This document shows positions 24,076 to 31,800 of a stretch of 64,000 nt of DNA, one piece after another; position 1 is the first letter of the stretch, and every line of letters begins with the position of its first letter. A program made the position numbers and the translations under genes. Origin of the DNA: Phycisphaerales bacterium (GTDB lineage: Bacteria > Planctomycetota > Phycisphaerae > Phycisphaerales > UBA1924); contig RECY01000021.1 in the NCBI GenBank assembly GCA_007693785.1, forward strand, positions 124,001-188,000, read 5' to 3'. Below the pieces are notes generated by a model. The model was given only the letters and a program-made list of their open reading frames with translations, had not been told where the DNA came from and searched no databases.

Positions 24076-27000
24076 TCAGCTGCACCCCATGCTGTTGCCG
24101 CAGTTCAGGCACTTGTAGCACGTGCCGCTGCGGACGGTGATCGTCCCGCAGACGTCGCAGGGCGGCGCGTCGCCCGCGGCATCGAGCGCGGCCGAGAGGG
24201 CCGAGGTCTGCACGACGAGTCGTGAGGCGGCCCGCGTCTCGGTGATCGTCACGTCCCGGGATTCGCTGTGCCCGCTGCGGTCGGCGCCGGTCGGATTCGG
24301 CGAGCCGCCCGGGGAGCGCGTCGTGTGGCGTGATTCCAGAACGTCGTGGTCGTGCGTCACGACCCGGTCGGCTGCGGCAACTCGCCACCGTGTGTTCTCC
24401 TTCTCCGTTTCGCTCTGCGCAGGCTGCCCGGGGCGTTTCGGCGCGTTCGCCTCGCGGTAGCCGGGGATGAACTCCATGCCCAGCCAGCGGAAGATGTAGT
24501 CGACGAGGCTCTTGGCGATGGGGATGTCGCGGTTGGTCGTCATGCCCGCGGGCTCGAAGCGCTGGTGGGTGAACTTGCGGACCATGCTCTCCAGCGGCAC
24601 GCCGTACTGGAGCGCGACGCTCGTCGCGGTGCCCAGCGAGTCCATCAGCCCGCCGATGGTGGAACCTTCCTTCGCCATCGTGACGAACAGCTCGCCGGGC
24701 ATGCCGTCCTCGTAGAGCCCGACGGTCAGGTAGCCCTCGTGCCCGGCGATGTTGAACTTGTGCGTCAGGCTGCGGCGCGTGTCCGGCAGGCGCCGGCGCA
24801 TCGGGCGGTGGACGATGCGGACGGTCTCGGCCTCGGCTTTCTGAGCCGCACCGCTCGCGGCGGCGTGCGCGACCGAGGCGACCGCCTCGGCGACCTCGTC
24901 CTGTGCCTCGCTGATCGCGAGTGCGTCGCTTTCCAGGTCGTCCTCAAGATCGACGTCGGCCTTGGTGTCGCTCTTGGTGCTCAGCGGCTGGCTGAGCTTG
25001 CACCCGTCGCGGTAGAGCGCGTTCGCCTTGAGCCCGAGCTCCCAGCTCAGGCGGTAGCTCGCGCCGATGTCCTCGATCTTCGCCTCGTGGGGCAGGTTGA
25101 TCGTCTTGCTGATCGCGCCGCTGATGAACGGCTGGGCGGCCGCCATCATGCGGATGTGCCCCTCGGAGGCGATGAACCGCTCGCCCGTCTTCCCGCACTT
25201 GCTCGCGCAATCGAAGACGGGCAGGTGATGGTTCGCGAGGTGCGGCGCCCCCTCGATAGTCTGCGAGCCGCAGATAAGGTCGTTGAGACGCTCGATGTGC
25301 GCCGTCTTGAGCCCGAGCGTGCGGAGGAGGTTGAACGAGGGGTCCGCCTTGGCGGACGCCGGGTCCACGCCGAGGCGGATCAGTGTTTCATCGCCGAGGC
25401 CCCAGGCGCTGAACGCGAAGCCGAGCTCGAAGACGCCGGGGAGTGAGGCCTCGATGCGGGTGAGTTCTTCGCTGGTGAAGCCCTTGGCGAGGAGCCAGTC
25501 GGCGAAGGTCCCGTCGGCGTCCTCGCCGGTCACGCCCTCGGGCATCGGGACCTCGAGCGAGAGGGCGCCGAGGATGTGGCGCACGATCTCGGTGATCTCG
25601 CCCTCGTCGTAGCCGAGCGAGGTCAGCGCGGGTCGGACGCTCGCGTTGACGATCTTGAAGTACCCACCGCCGGCGAGCTTCTTGAACTTGACCAGCGCGA
25701 AGTCCGGCTCGACGCCCGTCGTGTCGCAGTCCATCAGCAGCCCGATGGTGCCGGTGGGGGCGATGACGGTCGTCTGCGCGTTGCGGAAGCCGTGCTTGCG
25801 CCCGAGCGACTCGGCGTCGTCCCACGCCTGCACCGCGTGCTCCAGCAGCTTGCCCGCGTCCGCGAGCGGGACGCCCGCGGCCTGGAACAGCTCGTGGTCG
25901 ATCGGCACCGGCGCGATCCGCAGCTTCTCGTACTCGCCCGAATCCCGCGCCACGCCGTGGGCCGCGCGACGGTGGTTGCGGATCACCCGCAGCATCGGCT
26001 CCTTCTCCGGGGCGTAGCCCGGGAACGGGCCGAGCTGGCGGGCGAGCAGCGCGCTCTGGCGGTAGCTGCGCCCGGTCAGTATCGACGTCAGGCAGGCGCA
26101 GATCGCGCGGCCTTCTTCAGAGTCGTACGGGATCCCGGCCTGCATCAGCATCGCGCCCAGGTTCGCGTAGCCGAGCCCCAGCGTGCGGTAGCGGTAGCTG
26201 AGCTCGGCGATCTTGCGGCTCGGGAAGGCCGCCATCAGCACGCTGACCTCGAGCACGATCGTCCACAGGTCGACCCCGTGCTCGTACGCCTCGATGTCGA
26301 ACGCGCGGTGCTCGGCGTCGTAGAACTTCAGCACGTTCAGCGAGGCGAGGTTGCAGGCCGTGTCGTCGAGGAACATGTACTCGCTGCACGGGTTGCTCGC
26401 GTTGATCGGGCCTGCGCCGGGGCAGGTGTGCCACGCGTTGATCGTGCTGTCGTACTGCACGCCGGGGTCGGCGCACCGCCACGCGGCGTACGCGATCGAG
26501 TCCCACAGCTCCCGCGCCCGATAGACGCTCGCCACCTCGCCGCTCGTGCGGTAGAACGTCTTCCACTCCCCGTCCGCGTCCACGGCATCAAAGAAGCCGT
26601 CCGGGATGCGCACGCTGTTGTTGCTGTTCTGCCCGCTGACGGTCTGGTAGCTCTCGCCGTTGAAGTCGTAATCGAGCTTCAGCCCGAGGCGCATTGCCGT
26701 GTCGCCCACGGTTTCCGGGTCGTCGATGCTCGCCCGCTCGCCGGCGATGCGCTTCAGCCCCTCGACCATCGCGGCGACCTTGATCTCCTCGCGGACTTTC
26801 CAGTTCACGAACTGCTCGATGTCCGGGTGGTCCATATCGAGGCAGACCATTTTCGCGGCCCGGCGTGTGGTGCCGCCGCTCTTGATCGCGCCGGCGGCCC
26901 GGTCGCCGATCTTCAGCCAGCTCATCAGGCCGCTGGACTTGCCTCCGCCGGAGAGCGTCTCGCTCTCGGCCCGCAGGCGGCTGAAGTTCGTGCCTGTGCC

Positions 27001-27765
27001 CGAGCCGTACTTGAACAGGCGCGCCTCGCGGACCCACAGGTCCATGATCCCGCCCTCGTTGACCAGGTCGTCATCGATGCTCTGGATGAAGCAGGCGTGC
27101 GGCTGGGGGTGCGAGTACGCGTCGTTCGCCAGTTTTGCTTCGCCGGTCGCGGGGTCGCAGACCCAGTGCCCCTGGGCCGGGCCGGTGATGCCGTACGCCC
27201 AGTGCAGCCCGGTGTTGAACCACTGGGGGCTGTTGGGCGCGCACATCTGGTGGACCATCATGTACGCGATCTCGTCGTAGAACGCCTCGGCGTCCGCCGG
27301 CGTGTCGAAGTACCCGTGCTCACGCCCCCAGTGCGTCCAGCAACCCGCGAGGCGGTGGATCACCTGGCGGGCCGACCGCTCCGGCCCGAAGACGACCGAG
27401 CCGTCCTCGTCGGTCAGCACGCCCGCCGGCACACCCTCCCCATCTCTCCCACCCCTTGGTGGGACGGGCGTCCCGCCCGTCGCTTCCCCCTTCTTCCCGC
27501 TCTTGCCCGCCTTCGCAGACGCCGCCGCCCAACCCTCCTTGAGGATCGCGTACGCCTCGCGCATCTGCGGCACGCCGGCCTTGCGGAAGTACTTGCTCAC
27601 CATGATGTCCGTCGCGAGCTGGCTCCAGGTCGAGGGCACCTCGGCGTCCGGCATCTCGAACACGATCGAGCCGTCCGGGTTGCTGATCTTCGACGCCCGA
27701 GTCGTCCATTCAACGCTGCTGAACGGATCGCTTCCTGCTGTGGTGAACTTCCGTGTGATCTTCAT
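24076..27765 (-). CDS. nrdJ: Adenosylcobalamin-dependent ribonucleotide reductase (class II)
   Basis: This 1229 aa enzyme reduces ribonucleotides to deoxyribonucleotides using a B12-derived radical, independent of oxygen. Diagnostic segments are APNSPQWFNTGLHWAYG near residue 180, PHACFIQSIDDDL, the SGTGTNFSRLR loop, NPCSEYMFLDDTACNLASLN with the catalytic Cys of the NPCSE motif, and PTGTIGLLMDCDTTGVEP. A C-terminal TSCPD-type region (GTATSVALQYGVPLESMV) and a zinc ribbon (CDVCG...CYKCLNCGNSMGCS) close it, as in the long NrdJ group. At residues 95-110 an insert GEATGGTPVPPRGG is encoded by a family A palindrome. The protein otherwise has the expected length. dcd lies just upstream on the same strand, separated by a DUF4282 gene, linking the region to dNTP supply. 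Confidence 0.95.
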   Translation of the reverse strand: MKITRKFTTAGSDPFSSVEWTTRASKISNPDGSIVFEMPDAEVPSTWSQLATDIMVSKYFRKAGVPQMREAYAILKEGWAAASAKAGKSGKKGEATGGTPVPPRGGRDGEGVPAGVLTDEDGSVVFGPERSARQVIHRLAGCWTHWGREHGYFDTPADAEAFYDEIAYMMVHQMCAPNSPQWFNTGLHWAYGITGPAQGHWVCDPATGEAKLANDAYSHPQPHACFIQSIDDDLVNEGGIMDLWVREARLFKYGSGTGTNFSRLRAESETLSGGGKSSGLMSWLKIGDRAAGAIKSGGTTRRAAKMVCLDMDHPDIEQFVNWKVREEIKVAAMVEGLKRIAGERASIDDPETVGDTAMRLGLKLDYDFNGESYQTVSGQNSNNSVRIPDGFFDAVDADGEWKTFYRTSGEVASVYRARELWDSIAYAAWRCADPGVQYDSTINAWHTCPGAGPINASNPCSEYMFLDDTACNLASLNVLKFYDAEHRAFDIEAYEHGVDLWTIVLEVSVLMAAFPSRKIAELSYRYRTLGLGYANLGAMLMQAGIPYDSEEGRAICACLTSILTGRSYRQSALLARQLGPFPGYAPEKEPMLRVIRNHRRAAHGVARDSGEYEKLRIAPVPIDHELFQAAGVPLADAGKLLEHAVQAWDDAESLGRKHGFRNAQTTVIAPTGTIGLLMDCDTTGVEPDFALVKFKKLAGGGYFKIVNASVRPALTSLGYDEGEITEIVRHILGALSLEVPMPEGVTGEDADGTFADWLLAKGFTSEELTRIEASLPGVFELGFAFSAWGLGDETLIRLGVDPASAKADPSFNLLRTLGLKTAHIERLNDLICGSQTIEGAPHLANHHLPVFDCASKCGKTGERFIASEGHIRMMAAAQPFISGAISKTINLPHEAKIEDIGASYRLSWELGLKANALYRDGCKLSQPLSTKSDTKADVDLEDDLESDALAISEAQDEVAEAVASVAHAAASGAAQKAEAETVRIVHRPMRRRLPDTRRSLTHKFNIAGHEGYLTVGLYEDGMPGELFVTMAKEGSTIGGLMDSLGTATSVALQYGVPLESMVRKFTHQRFEPAGMTTNRDIPIAKSLVDYIFRWLGMEFIPGYREANAPKRPGQPAQSETEKENTRWRVAAADRVVTHDHDVLESRHTTRSPGGSPNPTGADRSGHSESRDVTITETRAASRLVVQTSALSAALDAAGDAPPCDVCGTITVRSGTCYKCLNCGNSMGCS
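27458..27483. repeat. Family A palindrome inserted in frame within nrdJ
   Basis: ACGGGCG, TC, CCGCCCGT forms the same hairpin core as at 14958 and 55996. On the coding strand it reads as the residues ATGGTPVPP, in a region before the conserved catalytic core that is Lys/Gly-rich and variable. Confidence 0.75.
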
Positions 27766-27797
27766 GCGTGGTCCCGATGGTTGAGGTGGGGCGGTAA

Positions 27798-27819
27798 GCC
27801 GGGGGCTCCGACGCCCGGC
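27798..27819. repeat. Small GC palindrome after the DUF4282 gene
   Basis: GCCGGG and its complement CCCGGC enclose GGCTCCGACG, 35 bases past the stop of the minus-strand DUF4282 gene and just before nrdJ. A related palindrome with GGGCGTC arms lies in the leader of ald at 50861-50882. It may act as a terminator. Confidence 0.45.
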
Positions 27820-27853
27820 GTTTCACCATTGAAACGGGGGAGTCGAGGACGAG

Positions 27854-28189
27854 TTAACGAGGAGCGTTCTTCATGATTTCGACGAGCTTGGTTGTGTTTT
27901 CGGCAATACGGAAGATGACGACGATTAGCTCGAGCCAAACACGAAATAATATTATGTAGAGTAACGCGACAAATATCCCGATGCCGATCGCGGCAATGCC
28001 GGCAAAAACATCTTCGTTGAATGCGCGGATCACGAATACGACCCACGCTAAGGCGACCAGAACAAGGCCGAGCACATACAAGATTTTAATCACGCGGAGA
28101 GTGATAAATCGCGTGAAGCTAAAATCTAGCAAGACGGGCGGTCCGCTGCGCTTGCTGGGGTTGGTTGAAGCAGGCATGTATTCTGGCAT
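27854..28189 (-). CDS. Small integral membrane protein, DUF4282-like
   Basis: The product is 111 aa, with AAAGGAGAGAA before the ATG. It opens with a polar 20 residues, then LLDFSFTRFITLRVIKILYVLGLVLVALAWVVFVI, the hallmark DUF4282 start in which F-x2-FIT...KILY leads into the first membrane helix. A second helix is IAAIGIGIFVALLYIILFRVWLELIVVIFRI, ending in ENTTKLVEI. The family consists of two-helix inner-membrane proteins of unknown function. It stands between dcd and nrdJ on the same strand, though AT-richer than both. Confidence 0.8.
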   Translation of the reverse strand: MPEYMPASTNPSKRSGPPVLLDFSFTRFITLRVIKILYVLGLVLVALAWVVFVIRAFNEDVFAGIAAIGIGIFVALLYIILFRVWLELIVVIFRIAENTTKLVEIMKNAPR

Positions 28190-28228
28190 CGAGTTCTCTC
28201 CTTTGGACTACGCTGGCGGATTTTTGTC

Positions 28229-28252
28229 ACTTTATGAAACAGCCGCGGGGTG
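28229..28252 (-). terminator. Possible terminator hairpin after dcd
   Basis: CCGCGG palindromes at both ends (28230-28235 and 28246-28251) enclose a 10-base loop, about 30 bases past the dcd stop on the minus strand. The following CTGTTTC is only weakly T-rich. Confidence 0.35.
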
Positions 28253-28283
28253 GTGTTGCCGCGGATGTCCGCCTCGTGACGCG

Positions 28284-28856
28284 TCAATCCACTCTCGGCA
28301 GCTCAAGCCCGTCCTGATCCTGATACTTCCCCTGCTTGTCCGCGTAGCTCATCTCGCAGACCTCGTCGGCCCTGAAGAAGAGGAACTGGGCGATGCCCTC
28401 GTTCGCGTAGACCTTCGCCGGGAGGGGCGTGGTGTTGGAGATTTCGAGGGTGACCTTGCCGCGCCACTCGGGCTCGAGGGGTGTGACGTTCACGATGAGC
28501 CCGCAGCGGGCGTAGGTGCTCTTGCCGACGCAGACGACGAGGATGTCGCGGGGGATCTCGAAGCGTTCGACGGTTTCGCAGAGGCAGAAGGAGTTGGGTG
28601 GGATGATGATGTGGTCGGTGCCGAGGGTGTCGGTGTCGAGCTCGACGAAGAGGTCGTCGGAGAAGTTCTTGGGGTCGACGACGGTGATGCCGCCGGTGCG
28701 TGGTGTGGGTGTGAAGATTTTGAAGCGTGTGCCGACGCGGACGTCGTAGCCGTAGCTGGAGACGCCGTAGGAGACGCGCCCGGGTCGCTTGATGGCGTCC
28801 TCGAAGGGCTCGATGGGGATGAGTCGTCGGATCTGGGTGTCGCTGAGGATGGCCAT
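28284..28856 (-). CDS. dcd: dCTP deaminase
   Basis: This 190 aa enzyme deaminates dCTP to dUTP, feeding dTMP synthesis. Family features are [12 protein letters not shown] at the start, [62 protein letters not shown] with the catalytic Glu of the PLEPEW region, and [16 protein letters not shown]. Length equals the E. coli-type monofunctional Dcd (about 190). AGGAG lies about 11 bases before the ATG at 28856. It shares direction with DUF4282 and nrdJ, so it may be the first gene of a dNTP-supply operon. Confidence 0.95.
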   Translation of the reverse strand: MAILSDTQIRRLIPIEPFEDAIKRPGRVSYGVSSYGYDVRVGTRFKIFTPTPRTGGITVVDPKNFSDDLFVELDTDTLGTDHIIIPPNSFCLCETVERFEIPRDILVVCVGKSTYARCGLIVNVTPLEPEWRGKVTLEISNTTPLPAKVYANEGIAQFLFFRADEVCEMSYADKQGKYQDQDGLELPRVD

Positions 28857-29508
28857 GGTTGCTGAAACTCCTGGACGCGCGGGGTGGAGGCCCCGCCCTT
28901 TTGAAAACCCGGATCCGACGAGCGCCCCGCCCTCGGCACGCAGACACACCGATCGCGCTGGTGCGCGATCGTTCGCACTACCCAAACATCGTACGAATCA
29001 GACTGGCGAGCGGTTCGGCAAGAAATGCCCGTTTCGTGGAACCGCAGGGGTGACGATACCACTATCGATCGTGGGTGCAAGAGGGATGGAGCGCAAAATA
29101 CGGTGCGTTTGCGGTGGGGAAGGTGTCGGTAGCGCCCAAGTGTTTTGGGGAGCGGGATTTGCGCGCGATAAAAAACTTTCCGCGAAGTGTCAGATTGTCC
29201 ACATCTTGGGTGTCGTTTGGGGCTGCATTGCGGGGCTTGCACTATATGTTGTGCCGAGCGGGGTGCGGCGTGGGGTGAATGCCGTGGAGGAATGCGGCGG
29301 TGGAGCTCGGAACTCGGAGCTCGGAGCCGCGGATCGGATTTGGAGTTCCGAGTTCCGAGTTCCGAGTTCTGCGTTCCGAGCTTTGGGCTCCGAGTTCTCC
29401 CCTCCTCGATCCCATCCGCTTGGACCCCGTAGAGTGTGGGCGGCGTGGCGGGACGGCGGTGGACGGCCTCGCCCCATCGCCTTGGCGCACAACCGGTTGG
29501 AGTAACGC
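28857..29508. other. Divergent intergenic region between dcd and the FlgI-like gene
   Basis: About 650 bases. It carries the promoters of both divergent genes, though no convincing -35/-10 pair could be picked; an AT-rich patch (GATAAAAAACTTT) lies near 29170 and ACTATATG near 29240. A heptanucleotide inverted array lies at 29305-29402. No coding region was recognised. Confidence 0.5.
29305..29402. repeat. Family D heptanucleotide inverted array, locus 1 (unit ACTCGGA)
   Basis: The left arm is four 7-base units in phase (GCTCGGA, ACTCGGA, GCTCGGA, then GCCGCGG). The right arm (29347-29402) is eight units of the complement in phase: four exact TCCGAGT, one TCCGAGC and three more divergent. 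The arms can fold into a long imperfect stem. Intergenic, 107 bases before the FlgI-like gene. Confidence 0.8.
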
Positions 29509-31560
29509 ATGGCTCGGAGAGCAACGCCCCGCCTCGGGGCTTGGAACGCGCGTGGGCGCGCCGTGACGTCGATCTTGATCGTGCTGCTCGGCGGCGTGTG
29601 GTCGGCCGCGGGGTGGGGTTGCGGCTCCAGGCGCCCGCCGCCGAGCCCGACGACCGTGACGCCCGTCGTGCGCGACATCCCCACGGCCTTGCGCAACACG
29701 ATCTTTGCACGCTCCAGCATGAACGGGCTCGAGCCCACGCTCGTCTCCGGGTTCGGGCTTGTGGTCGGGCTCAACGGGACCGGCGGCGGGACGCTGGATG
29801 ACCGCGTCGCGGGGACGATGGAACGCGTGATGGGACAGCAGGGGATCGGCCGCGGCTCGCGCGCCAGCGGGGCGCTGGTCGACCCGCTGAGCGGGCAGCC
29901 GAAGACGCCGCGACAGCTGCTGCGCGACCCGAGCGTCGCGGTGGTGCTGGTCGAAGCCGTCATCCCGCCCGGGAGCCCGGACGGGTACTCGTTCGACGTC
30001 TTCGTGCGCGCGCTGAACGCGACGAGCCTCGAGGGCGGGCGGCTGTGGACGACCGAGCTCCGCGTCGGCGGGGCGCAGACGTTCGGGGGGTATCAGACGC
30101 GCAAGCTCGCCGAGGCGGGCGGAGAGATCTACATCAACCCGTTCGCCGAGCCCGGTCGCGAGGGCGACGGCGTGACCCGGACGGTGGGGCGGATCCTGGA
30201 CGGGGGCGTGGTCACGAGCCCGTTCGGGATTCAGCTCGTGCTGGACAACGCCTCGCCGACGATGGCGCGGTCGGTGGTGGACGCGATCAACTCGCGCTTC
30301 CCGGAGCGGGCCGGCGACCGGGGCCCGACGGCTCGCGGGCGGAGCTCACAGGACGTCGAGATCAACATCCCGGGGCGTTACCGCGACAACCCGGAGGAGT
30401 TCCTGCAGATCCTGCGTTTTCTGACTGTGGACGGGCGTTTTGCGCCGGAGCAGTATGCGCAGCAGTACGTGCGTCAGATCCGCTCGCTCCCGGCGCTGGC
30501 CGACGAATTGGCGTGGGCGCTGGTGGGGCTGGGGGAGCCGGCGATCCCGTTCTGCCGTGAGCTGTACGACGAGGGTGAGCTGATCCCGAAGCTGGCGGGG
30601 CTGCGGGCCGGGGCGATGCTGGGTGATCCCCGTGCGGCGTTGCCGCTGCTGGAGATCGCGCGGGACGCGCCGAGCACGGTGCTGCGCTCGGAGGCGATCT
30701 CGCTGGTGTCGCGCCTGAGCGCGGGCCCGCAGGTGGATCAGGCGTTGCGGGAGCTGGCGCGGAGCCGGGAGCTCTCGGTGCGTGTGGCGGCGTACGAGGC
30801 GCGTGCCGAGCGTGCGCAGCGTGCACAGTTCAACCGCCTGCTGGCGCGTGAGCGTGAGCGTCCGCAGGGGACGGGGGCGATCTCGGTCGCGTCGCTGGAG
30901 CGTCACGCGCGCGTCCACCTTCCGGAGGGGACGATCCAGGGCGTGAGCCGGAGGGCGATGGGGGCGTCGTTCTTGATGGACCGTGTGGAGGGCGGGGAGC
31001 CGCTGATCTACATCACCCAGCAGGGCGAGCCGCGAGTGGTGCTGTTCGGGGAGGCGCCTTCGATCGAGACGCCGGTGTTCGTGAGCGCGTGGAACGATCG
31101 ATTGTGGATCGTGGCCGAGGAAGCCGGAGCGGAGCGTCTGCGGGTGCGGTACCGTGACCCGCGGACGGGGCGCGTGACGGTGCACGAGGTGCGTCCGAGC
31201 CTGACCGAGCTGGTGGATTTTCTGTCGCGCCGCTCCTCGCCGGAGGACCCGCGTCCCGGGCTCGGGATGACCTACGCGGAGGTGGTGGGGGTGCTGCACG
31301 CGATCCACCAGGGGGGGGCGACCAAGGCGGAGTTTGCGACCGAGCGCGACCGCCTGCTGGCGAACCTATTCGAGGCGTCGCGCGGCGCGATCACGGAGGA
31401 GCGCCCGGAGTCGGCGTCGGACACGGAGCCGATTTTCTTCACCCCGGACGTGGCCCCGACACTGGGGGATCTCGAGCCGGGCTCGACGCTGCCGGCGCAG
31501 AATGAGCCGCGCCGCCTGGTGGTGCCGATCCCCCCGCGGGATCCCGCGTCGCGTCGGTAG
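29509..31560 (+). CDS. Lipoprotein with FlgI-like domain and HEAT-like repeats
   Basis: The product is 683 aa. The signal LIVLLGGVWSAAGWGC ends in a lipobox-like Cys38. Residues 58-285 resemble the flagellar P-ring protein FlgI (NGLEPTLVSGFGLVVGLNGTGGG, VVLVEAVIPPGSPDGYSFDVFVRAL, EGGRLWTTEL). Residues 320-440 form helical HEAT-like pairs (AWALVGLGEPAIPFCRELY, GLRAGAMLGDPRAALPLLEIAR, RVAAYEARAERAQRA). A beta-rich domain follows (YITQQGEPRVVLFGEAP) and a low-complexity end. No flagellar gene lies nearby, so a flagellar role is doubtful; an outer-membrane ring-like or scaffold role is inferred. The family is, as far as I recall, a planctomycete type. Confidence 0.75.
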   Translation: MARRATPRLGAWNARGRAVTSILIVLLGGVWSAAGWGCGSRRPPPSPTTVTPVVRDIPTALRNTIFARSSMNGLEPTLVSGFGLVVGLNGTGGGTLDDRVAGTMERVMGQQGIGRGSRASGALVDPLSGQPKTPRQLLRDPSVAVVLVEAVIPPGSPDGYSFDVFVRALNATSLEGGRLWTTELRVGGAQTFGGYQTRKLAEAGGEIYINPFAEPGREGDGVTRTVGRILDGGVVTSPFGIQLVLDNASPTMARSVVDAINSRFPERAGDRGPTARGRSSQDVEINIPGRYRDNPEEFLQILRFLTVDGRFAPEQYAQQYVRQIRSLPALADELAWALVGLGEPAIPFCRELYDEGELIPKLAGLRAGAMLGDPRAALPLLEIARDAPSTVLRSEAISLVSRLSAGPQVDQALRELARSRELSVRVAAYEARAERAQRAQFNRLLARERERPQGTGAISVASLERHARVHLPEGTIQGVSRRAMGASFLMDRVEGGEPLIYITQQGEPRVVLFGEAPSIETPVFVSAWNDRLWIVAEEAGAERLRVRYRDPRTGRVTVHEVRPSLTELVDFLSRRSSPEDPRPGLGMTYAEVVGVLHAIHQGGATKAEFATERDRLLANLFEASRGAITEERPESASDTEPIFFTPDVAPTLGDLEPGSTLPAQNEPRRLVVPIPPRDPASRR

Positions 31561-31650
31561 CCGTGGTTCTCGGGGGATCCGCGTCATCGGGGAGGCGGCT
31601 GCGCACCGGGTGCGACCGACAAGGCGGCTCCGGTTTTCGAGCACCGCGGA

Positions 31651-31678
31651 TTGCGTCGGCGCGGGGTTCGGATACCAT
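31651..31678 (+). promoter_or_regulatory. Possible sigma-70 promoter of smc
   Basis: TTGCGT (31651-31656), a 16-base spacer and TACCAT (31673-31678) lie about 120 bases before the smc start. The match is moderate and the call tentative. Confidence 0.3.
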
Positions 31679-31800
31679 ATGTCGCGGGCGGCACGGGTCG
31701 CGATGGAGCGGTGGCGCGTTCGTGTCTCGGACGCCGATGTGAGTCTGTGGGCGGCGCGGCGCGGAGCGTCGTGAACGCGAGGCACGGAGGTCTCTACGCG

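Noticed and set aside
29190-29963. A minus-strand 257-codon frame across the heptanucleotide array.
   Set aside because: It overlaps the start of the FlgI-like gene and its Ser/Arg/Pro repeats simply reflect the period-7 DNA.
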